A stretch of 64,000 nucleotides of DNA from Salipiger sp. CCB-MM3 (lineage in GTDB: Bacteria; Pseudomonadota; Alphaproteobacteria; Rhodobacterales; Rhodobacteraceae). The position numbers and the translations under genes are program-made. Below are positions 1 through 7,314 of the stretch, one piece after another. Positions within the stretch are counted from its first letter, which is position 1, and every line of letters begins with the position of its first letter. The notes under the pieces are model-generated. The model was not told the DNA's origin, searched no databases, and worked only from the letters and a program-made list of their open reading frames with translations. The DNA lies in the NCBI RefSeq assembly GCF_001687105.1, contig NZ_CP014595.1, positions 620,001 to 684,000 of the forward strand, read 5' to 3'.

Positions 1-765
1 GAGCGTGGTGCCGAAGCTGACACTGTCCTCGCCAATCCGGCTCTCGGCATTGAACGACAGGGTGGCGGGCACATCGCTGTTGCCCAGCAGCGCCACATCC
101 CCCGCAATGCGCAGCGTGTCCCCCTCGCGCCGCAGCCCGACACGGCCGCCATCCGCCGTCCACGCCCGGCCCGCGCGGGCGTCCTCATAGCGCAGTGTCA
201 GCGCATCCGCCTCGACCGAGCGCAGCCCGGTCAGCCGCGGCTCCTCGGCCAGCGTGTCGATCTGCGCAAGGATGGTCGCGAGATCGGGGGCCAGCCCGTC
301 CGAGGCGAACATACCATCGACGCCCATTGTGAGGTCGCCATTGGGATCACGCCGCAGCTTCAGTTGCACGCCAGAGACACGCACCGCCCGCAGCTGGTAT
401 TCGCCGCGCAGCAGCTGCGTCGGGGCCAGCCCGACCTCGACCAGCGCCAGCGAGCCCAGCTGCCCGCCCTCAGCGCTTTGCAGTTGCACATCGGTCAGCG
501 CGATGCGGGCCAGCCAGTCAGGCTGCAGCCGCAGCCGCAGGTCGCCGAAATCCACCTTCAGGCCCGGCACCGCCTCGGCCAGCCGCGTCTCGATCGCGCT
601 GCGCATCCAGTCCGGCGCCGAGACCGAGCGCCCCATCGCGTACCAGATGCCGCCCGCCAGCAAAGCCGCCACCAGCACCAAAAAGCCAAGCCCGCAGCCG
701 CAGCCCCAGAGCACGACGCGGCGGCGTCCGGAACGGGATTTTCTGGCTTTGCGGCGGTCGGTCAC
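1..765 (-). CDS. AsmA-like (DUF3971-type) membrane-anchored protein, C-terminus outside window
   Basis: The frame is open from a GTG at 765 to the window edge (255 codons seen). It starts with a short Arg/Lys-rich cytoplasmic stretch, then one hydrophobic segment at about residues 22-42. A long soluble part follows with repeated leucine/valine beta-strand patterns, as in the AsmA/YhdP family of inner-membrane-anchored envelope proteins thought to help move lipids to the outer membrane. GTG is chosen because a TAG lies in frame eight codons upstream and no ATG lies between. The family name rests on overall pattern and on the common pairing with the bcp gene in this order, so the exact function is inferred. 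It is transcribed away from bcp. Confidence 0.6.
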   Translation of the reverse strand, partial: MTDRRKARKSRSGRRRVVLWGCGCGLGFLVLVAALLAGGIWYAMGRSVSAPDWMRSAIETRLAEAVPGLKVDFGDLRLRLQPDWLARIALTDVQLQSAEGGQLGSLALVEVGLAPTQLLRGEYQLRAVRVSGVQLKLRRDPNGDLTMGVDGMFASDGLAPDLATILAQIDTLAEEPRLTGLRSVEADALTLRYEDARAGRAWTADGGRVGLRREGDTLRIAGDVALLGNSDVPATLSFNAESRIGEDSVSFGTTL

Positions 766-853
766 TGGCGGCGCGCTTTCATCTCGCTATTGTCCTTCTT
801 CGGGTTCTAGCCCAAGAACCACGCAAAGCGAACTGCCCCAAAGGAGATGCGCG

Positions 854-1306
854 ATGTCCGACATGGCCCACGATTTCACCCTTCCTGTCACCGGCGGCGG
901 AGAGATCACCCTCTCGGACCTGCGGCCCTCGAAGGTGGTGCTGTTCTTCTACCCGCGCGACGACACCTCCGGCTGCACGGTCGAGAACCAGGATTTTTCG
1001 CGGCTGCTGCCCGAGTTCGAAGCTCTGGATACCAAAGTCTTTGGCATCTCGGCGGACTCCCTGGAAAGCCACGAAAAATTCATGCGCAAGAAGGCGCTGA
1101 CCGTGCCGCTGCTGTCCGATGAGACGGCCCAGACCTGCACCGCTTTTGGCGTGTGGAAAGAAAAGAAGATGTACGGCAAGACCTTCATGGGCATCGAGCG
1201 GACGACGATCTTGATCGATGGCGAAGGCCGCATCGCGCGCGAATGGCGCAAGGTGAAGGTGCCCGGCCACGCCGAAGAAGTTCTCGAAGCCGTTAAGGCG
1301 CTTTAA
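854..1306 (+). CDS. bcp: Thioredoxin-dependent peroxiredoxin, Bcp/PrxQ type
   Basis: A 150-residue cytosolic peroxidase that reduces hydrogen peroxide and alkyl hydroperoxides. The peroxidatic cysteine is Cys41 in the motif DDTSGCT after the FFYPRD strand, which is diagnostic for the family. The usual PrxQ resolving cysteine five residues later is replaced by Gln (GCTVENQ). The only other cysteine is Cys95, so this is either a 1-Cys enzyme or uses an unusual partner cysteine. A strong AAGGAG at 841-846 lies seven bases before the ATG. The gene is divergent from the AsmA-like gene and is followed by a paired palindrome at 1331-1374. Confidence 0.93.
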   Translation: MSDMAHDFTLPVTGGGEITLSDLRPSKVVLFFYPRDDTSGCTVENQDFSRLLPEFEALDTKVFGISADSLESHEKFMRKKALTVPLLSDETAQTCTAFGVWKEKKMYGKTFMGIERTTILIDGEGRIAREWRKVKVPGHAEEVLEAVKAL

Positions 1307-1330
1307 GCGCTCCGGCAGCAAGCGGCGGCT

Positions 1331-1374
1331 CAACTCCCTTCGAAGGGAGTTGCAACGTCCTTGCAAGGACGTTG
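1331..1374. repeat. Paired 22-bp palindromes (copy 1)
   Basis: Two perfect 22-base palindromes abut exactly: 1331-1352 (arm CAACTCCCTTC) and 1353-1374 (arm CAACGTCCTTG). They begin 24 bases after the bcp stop codon. The same 22+22 architecture occurs at 8532-8575 and 16372-16415. No T-run follows, so this is not a classic intrinsic terminator, though each unit could fold as a strong hairpin. Confidence 0.85.
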
Positions 1375-1627
1375 TCTTCCGCTCTTTGGCCCGCGTGCCG
1401 CTGCGTGCCAAGCGCGATGCCAAAAAACCGGGCATGCCCCGGCGTAACTCCTATACAAAAGAAGTGCCTGAGATCGGCGAGTTTTCGCCGTTTGCGCGCT
1501 GATCCGCTGCTCTCGGCGAATCGCAAGCCCAAAATTGTTGCGATTTCGGGGTGGTCTGTTACTTCCCTTGCAGGCGACGGAGTTAGGGGACCTTCGCCAG
1601 AACAGGGACGGAATAAGGGACTGACAC
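1375..1627. other. Non-coding stretch between bcp and the M23 peptidase gene
   Basis: With the palindrome pair this makes a 321-base gap. The stretch is somewhat less GC-rich than its surroundings around 1440-1560 and must hold the promoter of the M23 peptidase-bactofilin operon, but I could not point to a convincing -35/-10 pair. I see no RNA gene in it, and the short open frames crossing it look like chance. Confidence 0.4.
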
Positions 1628-2935
1628 GTGCGAACGCGTCTCGCGATCAAATGGCACGCGCTGCTAGAGCGCTACTTTCCGGAACGCCGACTTTTTCTGA
1701 GATCGGACAATGACACGCGGTTCATCCGGCTCCGATCCGGCACGCAGGCCGCCGCGACGCTTGGCATCGCCCTCACCGTGGGCTGGACCATCGTCGCCAC
1801 CGCCATCCTGATGATGGACAGCATCAGCGCAGGCAATTTCCGCGAGCAGGCCCGCCGCGACCAGACCACCTATCAGCAGCGCCTCAACGAGCTTTCGCGC
1901 GAACGCGACGTGCGCGCCGCCGAGGCCAAGGCCGCGCAGGAGCGTTTCAACGTTGCGCTGACGCAGGTCTCCGAAATGCAGTCGCAACTGCTGGACAGCG
2001 AGACCCGCCGCCGCGAACTGGAGACCGGGATCGACGTGATCCAGTCGACCCTCGGCACCGCGATGAAAGAGCGCGAAGAGGCCACGGGACGGCTTGCGAC
2101 GCTGCAGGACCAACTGGACGAGGGCGGTACCGCCATCGCCTCTGCCGAGGGTGACGGCACGCTCGATCTGCTGTCCGAGGCGCTGGCCCGCACCGCCGAA
2201 GAGCGCGATCAAGTGGTGGCAGACGCGCAAGACGCGCTGGTGCGCGCCGACGAGATGGCCACCGAACTGCGCCTGCGCGAAGAGCAGAACGACATCATCT
2301 TCCGCCAGCTTGAAGACGCGATGACCATTTCGGTCGAGCCGCTCGACAAGATGTTCAAGGCCGCGGGGATGAATCCCGACAGCCTGATCAAGCAGGTCCG
2401 CAAAGGCTATTCCGGGCAAGGTGGCCCGCTCACCCCGCTGACCTTCACCACCCGCGGTCAGGAGCCTTCGCTCGACACCGAGCGCGCCAACCGCATCCTT
2501 GGCGAGATGGACAAGCTGAACCTTTACCGCATCGCCGCCGAAAAGGCGCCCTTCGCGGTGCCGCTAAAGGATCCGTTCCGCTTCACCTCTGGCTTCGGAC
2601 GCCGCTGGGGTCGCCTGCACGCGGGCACCGATTTCGCCGCGCCGCATGGCACGCCGATCTATGCCACCGCCGATGGCGTGGTGATCCACGCGGGCTGGAT
2701 GTCGGGCTACGGACGTTTGGTGAAGATCCAGCACGAGTTCGGCATCGAGACGCGCTATGCACATATGTCCAGAATCAACGTGAAGGTCGGCCAAAGGGTC
2801 TCGCGCGGGCAGCAGGTTGGTGCTATGGGAAATACAGGACGCTCGACCGGCACGCATCTTCACTATGAAGTTCGCGTAGGTGGCGAGCCAGTCAATCCCA
2901 TGATCTACATCAAGGCTGCAAACGATGTTTTCTAA
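1628..2935 (+). CDS. Membrane-anchored M23 family metallopeptidase (LytM type)
   Basis: A 435-residue envelope protein that probably cleaves peptidoglycan peptide cross-links. It has a cytoplasmic N-terminus, one membrane segment at about residues 44-63, a long charged coiled-coil region (about 70-230) and a C-terminal M23 domain. The zinc-binding residues are visible: H331 and D335 in HAGTD, and the HLHYE motif with H410 and H412, so the domain looks catalytically competent. The start is a GTG at 1628 with AAGGGA upstream; no ATG gives the N-terminal part. It overlaps the bactofilin gene by 11 bases. M23-bactofilin pairs are known in alphaproteobacteria, where bactofilin polymers place the hydrolase to shape the cell. 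Confidence 0.9.
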   Translation: MRTRLAIKWHALLERYFPERRLFLRSDNDTRFIRLRSGTQAAATLGIALTVGWTIVATAILMMDSISAGNFREQARRDQTTYQQRLNELSRERDVRAAEAKAAQERFNVALTQVSEMQSQLLDSETRRRELETGIDVIQSTLGTAMKEREEATGRLATLQDQLDEGGTAIASAEGDGTLDLLSEALARTAEERDQVVADAQDALVRADEMATELRLREEQNDIIFRQLEDAMTISVEPLDKMFKAAGMNPDSLIKQVRKGYSGQGGPLTPLTFTTRGQEPSLDTERANRILGEMDKLNLYRIAAEKAPFAVPLKDPFRFTSGFGRRWGRLHAGTDFAAPHGTPIYATADGVVIHAGWMSGYGRLVKIQHEFGIETRYAHMSRINVKVGQRVSRGQQVGAMGNTGRSTGTHLHYEVRVGGEPVNPMIYIKAANDVF

Positions 2936-3422
2936 GAGCAAGATCAATGAACCCGGTCCCAAGGCCGAGGACACCGCGGCAAAGCCCGCTGTTTCCGACG
3001 CGCCCCGTTCGACCGAGTTCAAACCCACGGCCCCGAAAGCCAAGCCTCCGGCTTCGGTGCTGTCGAGCGATCTGCACATCACGGGCAACATCAAGACCAC
3101 CGGCGACATTCAGGTGGAAGGCACCATCGAGGGCGACATCCGCGCCCACCTGCTGACCGTGGGCGAGTCCGCCACCATCAAGGGCGAGATCATCGCCGAT
3201 GACGTGGTGATCAATGGCCGCATCGTGGGCCGCGTGCGCGGCCTGAAGGTGCGTCTGACCGCCACTGCGCGCGTCGAAGGTGACATCATCCACAAGACCA
3301 TCGCCATCGAATCCGGCGCCCATTTCGAGGGCTCGGTGCAGCGCGCCGACGATCCGCTCTCGACCGGCAAGAAAGCCGCGGCTCCCGCAGCCGCCACCGC
3401 GGACCAGCACACTGCTGGCTGA
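2925..3422 (+). CDS. bacA: Bactofilin (polymer-forming cytoskeletal protein)
   Basis: A 165-residue protein with a disordered Pro/Lys-rich N-terminus (about residues 1-42), a central beta-helix of repeated short strands (about 45-135, pattern such as VEGTIEGDI and INGRIVGRV), and a short disordered Ala-rich tail. This is the DUF583/bactofilin fold that assembles nucleotide-independent filaments on the inner membrane. The start codon lies inside the end of the M23 peptidase frame, so translation is probably coupled; the Shine-Dalgarno is weak. A clear terminator follows. The symbol is by family only. Confidence 0.93.
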   Translation: MFSKSKINEPGPKAEDTAAKPAVSDAPRSTEFKPTAPKAKPPASVLSSDLHITGNIKTTGDIQVEGTIEGDIRAHLLTVGESATIKGEIIADDVVINGRIVGRVRGLKVRLTATARVEGDIIHKTIAIESGAHFEGSVQRADDPLSTGKKAAAPAAATADQHTAG

Positions 3423-3443
3423 GCCTTTCACGGCAGCGACAGT

Positions 3444-4508
3444 TTACGAAACGCCGGGCCCCTGCCCGGCGTTTTTGCATGCGCGTCCCTGACAATGGAT
3501 CCCGCGCCGGGCCAACACCCGCTGCGCCTTGGCAGCGCCCAGAAAACGCCCGGCCCGCTCTGGCGCCGCGCCCATGACGGCACGCACCTTAGCACGCAGG
3601 ACCGGCGGCAGCGCGCGCATCGACTGCGGTCCGGGCCAAAAGCTCTCGCAGCCCACCCCCTCGGCCTGCAGAACCTCGTGCCGCGAGGTGACCAGATGCA
3701 CATAATCGAGGCCCGCAAGCTCGCGCGCCCAGCCCACGCCGCGCAGCGCAATCAAGGCTTTGGCTGGCACCAGTGGACCCTTGCCCGCGCCGCGATCTCC
3801 CAGCGGCAGTCGGACACGGTGCTGCGCCGAGAGGCATAGCGCGCGTAGCGGCAGCCCCGCCCCAAGCGCCCCCGATCGCACCCGGACCGGCGGCAAGGTC
3901 GGGCCATCCACCTGCTGGCAAGAGACCCGCAGCATCATCTCCAGCCGCACACTTCTGCCGCGTTCGGTCAGCAGCCATTCGCCCCGGCGCAACTGCTCCG
4001 CCGGGCGCAGCCCCCGCGTAGTAGCAATGCGGGTGGGCGCGGCAAAACAGATCGGCGCCAGAGAGGTGAGATAACTGTGAACCCCTTGCGTGTTGTCGTG
4101 CCGCCCGACAATGGTCAGCGCCTCGCCAAAGGGCAGCGCCACGCCTTGGATCACAAAAGCCTCGATGCTGAAGGCGTTGCCCGAAAGCGAGACAAACTGC
4201 AGCGTATAGGCCTGCCCGCCGCCATCGCGCACATCAAGCTCGTATTCGGACTCGATCACCGTGCCAGCGCCATAAAGCGTGCCGTTGATCACCGTTGCCG
4301 CGGCCAATGTCTGCGCCGCCCCGGCATCATCGTCGAAGGTCGCATCGCCCGTGTCATCCACCAGAACCGCCTGCGCCGAGGCCGCGGCCTGAATGGTCAG
4401 CGTGTCGACCCCAAGGTCGAACTGGTAGCCGCCATTGTCGTCGAACCCCAAAGGATCGTCGGTGCTTGCCAGCGAAATGTCGAACAGATTGAGCGTAAAG
4501 ACAGCCAT
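3444..4508 (-). CDS. Hint domain-containing protein
   Basis: A 354-residue protein. The first about 150 residues are acidic, Gly/Asp/Thr-rich and beta-like with no family I recognise. From Cys154 (ICFAAPTRIAT) a Hint module of the Hedgehog/intein fold follows: the start Cys, then charged strands, and the LSAQHRVRL block that corresponds to the conserved His segment. Such proteins are numerous in Rhodobacterales and are often exported; they may self-cleave, but the role is unknown. The last about 15 codons (from CQGRAC on) read through the bactofilin terminator and look like an accidental extension past the normal end of the domain. Convergent to bactofilin. Confidence 0.8.
   Translation of the reverse strand: MAVFTLNLFDISLASTDDPLGFDDNGGYQFDLGVDTLTIQAAASAQAVLVDDTGDATFDDDAGAAQTLAAATVINGTLYGAGTVIESEYELDVRDGGGQAYTLQFVSLSGNAFSIEAFVIQGVALPFGEALTIVGRHDNTQGVHSYLTSLAPICFAAPTRIATTRGLRPAEQLRRGEWLLTERGRSVRLEMMLRVSCQQVDGPTLPPVRVRSGALGAGLPLRALCLSAQHRVRLPLGDRGAGKGPLVPAKALIALRGVGWARELAGLDYVHLVTSRHEVLQAEGVGCESFWPGPQSMRALPPVLRAKVRAVMGAAPERAGRFLGAAKAQRVLARRGIHCQGRACKNAGQGPGVS
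3450..3476 (+). terminator. Intrinsic terminator after bactofilin
   Basis: Stem ACGCCGGGC (3451-3459), loop of four, stem GCCCGGCGT (3464-3472), then a T-run. It ends the M23-bactofilin operon. The last codons of the convergent Hint gene run through it. Confidence 0.92.
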
Positions 4509-4580
4509 CGCCGCGATCGTCCCCCGGATGTCACCGGAGGCACGTTAGCCCATGGCGCGATAACAGCGGGCAAAGCCGCC

Positions 4581-5165
4581 TCAGGCCTCCAACTCGGCAT
4601 CCCAGTAGAGGAAATCGAGCCAGCTGTCGTGCAGGTGGTTGGGCGGGAACTTCCGCCCGACGTTCAGCAGCTCGCCTGCAGTGGGCTGGCGCGGCGCGCG
4701 GTAGAGCGACATGCCCGCCCGGCGCAGGCTTTTCGAGCCCTTGCGCAGATTGCACGGCGAACAGGCCGCCACCACATTCTCCCAACTGGTGATCCCGCCC
4801 GAGGCGCGCGGCACCACATGGTCAAAGGTCAGATCGCCCTTGCTGCCGCAGTACTGGCAGCGGAATTCATCCCTCAAAAAAAGATTAAAGCGCGTGAAGG
4901 CCACGCGCTTTCTCGGTTTTACGTAATCTTTCAGCACCACGACGCTGGGGATTTTCAGCGTCATCGAGGGGCTTCGGACCTCCTCGTCGTACTCGGCTAT
5001 GATGTCCACCCTGTCGAGGAAGGCCGCCTTCACCGCTTCCTGCCATGGCCAGAGCGACAGCGGGTAATAGGAGAGCGGGCGGTAATCCGCGTTCAGCACC
5101 AGCGCGGGGTGTTGCCGGAGCGCCGAGGGCTCTCTTACGAAGTGAGTTCTGAAGTCGCCGTCCAT
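4581..5165 (-). CDS. HNH endonuclease
   Basis: A 194-residue protein with a C-terminal HNH nuclease fold. CQYCG and the later CSPCN form the zinc-binding CXXC pairs, TFDHVVPRASGG carries the catalytic His, and the WENVV block gives the Asn. This exact layout is typical of a housekeeping HNH protein common in alphaproteobacteria. It is not flanked by phage genes. I chose the ATG at 5165 (MDGDFRTHF) because the family begins near there; the frame stays open for 23 more codons upstream. The target is not known. Confidence 0.88.
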   Translation of the reverse strand: MDGDFRTHFVREPSALRQHPALVLNADYRPLSYYPLSLWPWQEAVKAAFLDRVDIIAEYDEEVRSPSMTLKIPSVVVLKDYVKPRKRVAFTRFNLFLRDEFRCQYCGSKGDLTFDHVVPRASGGITSWENVVAACSPCNLRKGSKSLRRAGMSLYRAPRQPTAGELLNVGRKFPPNHLHDSWLDFLYWDAELEA

Positions 5166-5355
5166 GGGTGAGTCGTCCCCCGCTCTGTCTGCTCGTAAGG
5201 GCACCAGAGCGGGACACCCCGCCCCAGCTGTCAAACCACTATATATCGCGGATAGGCTCTGGCAAGCCTCGCTATATGCCCTGATGCCCCTGTGGATAGG
5301 TGATGCTCATGACATGAGCATGACACCGGTGCGACACCTGCGCTAGCCTTGCCGC

Positions 5356-5787
5356 ATGAGTGATGAACAACTTCCAAACACCGCCCCGCCGCCGCATCTT
5401 CTCGAGGCCGCGCTCTATTGCGCCGATCTCGACGCCGCCGAGGCGTTCTATTCCGGCGTGATGGGGCTGACGAAACTGCAGCGCGTGGGGGATCGCCACG
5501 TCTTCTTCCGGGTGGGCAGCGGCGTGCTGCTGATCTTCAATCCCGAAGAGACGGAAAAGCCGCCGCGCAACCCGGCGCTGCCGGTGCCTGCGCATGGCGC
5601 GCGCGGGCCGGGCCATGTCTGCCTCGCCATGCCCGGCGCGGCGCTCGACGGCTGGCGCGCCCGCCTGCTGCAAGCGGGCGTCGAGATCGAACAGGATTTC
5701 ATCTGGCCCAATGGCGCGCGGTCAATCTATTTCCGCGACCCCGGTGGCAATTCGGTGGAACTGGCCGAGCCGCGGCTCTGGGAATAA
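5356..5787 (+). CDS. VOC family (glyoxalase/bleomycin-resistance fold) protein
   Basis: A 143-residue protein with two beta-alpha-beta-beta-beta modules. LEAALYCADLDAAEAFY begins the first, and IYFRDPGGNSVELAEP is the classic end of the second, whose Glu is a metal ligand in this superfamily. The ligand set fits a small metal-dependent lyase or dioxygenase, but the substrate cannot be read from sequence. It is divergent from the HNH gene across a 190-base promoter region and convergent with the alpha/beta hydrolase gene. Confidence 0.85.
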   Translation: MSDEQLPNTAPPPHLLEAALYCADLDAAEAFYSGVMGLTKLQRVGDRHVFFRVGSGVLLIFNPEETEKPPRNPALPVPAHGARGPGHVCLAMPGAALDGWRARLLQAGVEIEQDFIWPNGARSIYFRDPGGNSVELAEPRLWE

Positions 5788-5827
5788 CCAGGCTGGGCAT
5801 CACGCGTGAACGCCAACCAACGCGCCC

Positions 5828-5891
5828 GCGGCTCCGCGCCGCGGAGCCGCTACACGCGCTGCGCATCGAGCGGGCAAGCCCGCTGATGCGC
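5828..5891. terminator. Two strong hairpins between convergent genes
   Basis: Hairpin one pairs GCGGCTCCGCG with CGCGGAGCCGC (5828-5850). Hairpin two pairs GCGCATC-AGCGGGC with its complement around an AA loop, with one bulged G (5861-5891). The second touches the stop codon of the minus-strand hydrolase. Neither has a T-run, so this is probably an rho-independent-like or RNA-stabilising boundary for both genes. Confidence 0.6.
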
Positions 5892-6556
5892 TAGAACCCG
5901 CATTTGTCCCGCAGGAAGGCCAGCGCCACGCCCAGCCCGTCCGGGGCAATACCGTGGCCGGTGCCCTTCATCACATGGGCATAGACCTCTTTCCAGCCCG
6001 CGCCCTGCAGCGCCTCGGCGGCGGCGGGCATGGACTGCGGCGGCACAACGTCATCCTGATCGCCATGCACCAGCAGAACCTGCGGGCGCACCACAACGTC
6101 GTCGGCCAGCAGCTCGGGCGAGATCAAACGGCCCGAGAAGGCCACGACGCCTGCCACTTCATCCTCGCGCCGGGGCGCCACATGCAGCGCCATCATCGAG
6201 CCCTGCGAGAAGCCGACCAGCGCCACCTGTTCGGGCAGCAGATCCTCATCGACCATCAGCGCGTCGAGAAAGGCGTTCAGATCCTGTACCGCGCGCGCCA
6301 TGCCCTGCATCGACTCCTCTTCCGAGGACCCGTCGATCCAAGGGATCGGGAACCACTGAAAGCCCATGGGCGCTCCGGCGCAATCCTCGGGCGCGTCGGG
6401 CGCGACGAACATCGTGTCGGGCAGATGCTCGCCCAGCGGATCGGCGAGCCCCAGCAGATCGGCCCCATTGGCGCCATAGCCATGCAGGAACACGACGCAG
6501 GAGCGGGTCTCGCCCGAAACGGGGCCCTTGCGGCCGGCCTGAAGAACGCGGGTCAT
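5891..6556 (-). CDS. Alpha/beta hydrolase, phospholipase/carboxylesterase type
   Basis: A 221-residue cytosolic serine hydrolase. It shows the oxyanion-hole strand VVFLHGYGANGADLL, the nucleophile elbow GFSQGSM with the catalytic Ser, the Asp in LVHGDQDDVVP and the His in KGTGHGI. The family cleaves short-chain esters or lysophospholipids. The ATG at 6556 overlaps the stop of the upstream glycosylase gene as ATGA, so the two genes are translationally coupled. Both strong hairpins at 5828-5891 lie downstream. Confidence 0.9.
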   Translation of the reverse strand: MTRVLQAGRKGPVSGETRSCVVFLHGYGANGADLLGLADPLGEHLPDTMFVAPDAPEDCAGAPMGFQWFPIPWIDGSSEEESMQGMARAVQDLNAFLDALMVDEDLLPEQVALVGFSQGSMMALHVAPRREDEVAGVVAFSGRLISPELLADDVVVRPQVLLVHGDQDDVVPPQSMPAAAEALQGAGWKEVYAHVMKGTGHGIAPDGLGVALAFLRDKCGF

Positions 6557-7200
6557 GCAATACCTTCCCTTTGCTTTTGCACATGGTAGTAGGCCCAGAG
6601 CGCCCGCGCCGCAACCGCTCGCCATGGGCTCCATGCCTCCGCCATCTGGCGTAGCGCGCGTTCTTTCGGGCGCTCGTCCAGATCAAAGAGGATGCGCGCC
6701 GCCTCCTGCAGCGCCAGATCGCCCGGCGCGAAGACATCCGCATGGCCGAGTGAAAACATGGCATAGATCTCGGCGGTCCAGACACCGATCCCCTTCACCG
6801 CGGTCAGCGTCTCAACCACCTCCTGCGTCGGTGCGGTCCGCAGCGCGTCGAAGTCGATGCCCTCGGCGGCCAGCGCCTGCGCATAGGTGGCCTTCTGCCG
6901 CGACAGGCCAAGCGCGCGCAGCCCCTCGATATCCTGCGACAGGATCGCTTCGGGCGAGATCATTCCCGCCGCCTCGAGCCGTGCCCAGATCGCCCGCGCC
7001 GAGGCGACGCTGACCTGCTGGCTGACGATGGCCGACAGAAGCTGCGCGAAGCCGTCCTCGCGCCGCCGCAGCGGCAGCGGCCCGGTCAGTTCCAGCGCAT
7101 GGGCAAAGCGCGGCTCGGCCTCCGCCAGCCAAACGCAGCCCTCGGCCACGCAGGAGTCGGAATGGATGATCCGTCCGACCTGCCGCACCGCATCCGTCAT
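6553..7200 (-). CDS. DNA-3-methyladenine glycosylase II family (HhH-GPD)
   Basis: A 215-residue base-excision-repair glycosylase of the AlkA class. The helix-hairpin-helix (AVKGIGVWTAEIYAM) is followed by FAPGDLALQ with the catalytic Asp, the two hallmarks of the HhH-GPD superfamily, and the QQVSVASA helix precedes them. The E. coli Ada/AlkA N-terminal domain is absent, as usual in short alphaproteobacterial versions. The leader just upstream carries a copy of the type A repeat box (7206-7230), whose AAAGG may serve as part of the ribosome-binding site. First gene of a two-gene operon. Confidence 0.9.
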   Translation of the reverse strand: MTDAVRQVGRIIHSDSCVAEGCVWLAEAEPRFAHALELTGPLPLRRREDGFAQLLSAIVSQQVSVASARAIWARLEAAGMISPEAILSQDIEGLRALGLSRQKATYAQALAAEGIDFDALRTAPTQEVVETLTAVKGIGVWTAEIYAMFSLGHADVFAPGDLALQEAARILFDLDERPKERALRQMAEAWSPWRAVAARALWAYYHVQKQREGIA

Positions 7201-7205
7201 GGCGT

Positions 7206-7230
7206 CCCTTTCATCTTTCAACAAATACTC
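7206..7230 (-). repeat. Type A intergenic box (GAGTATTTG...GAAAGATGAAAGG)
   Basis: Read on the minus strand this is GAGTATTTGTTGAAAGATG then AAAGGG, ending five bases before the glycosylase ATG. Nearly identical boxes lie at 10991-11014 and 50541-50564, with a degenerate one at 47949-47970. Confidence 0.8.
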
Positions 7231-7314
7231 AATTCCTGCGCAGAGACGCCAAGCGGCGTCAGGCCGCAGCCGTGCCCTCTTGTACTCCCCCGCACCGCGC
7301 CCTACCGATTGCGC

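Noticed and set aside
254..853. Plus-strand extension of the bcp frame to give 350 residues
   Set aside because: The extra N-terminal part is antisense to the AsmA-like gene; a strong Shine-Dalgarno sits just before the ATG at 854.
1375..1627. Small open frames in the gap before the M23 peptidase
   Set aside because: No ribosome-binding sites, no coding bias and no recognisable sequence.
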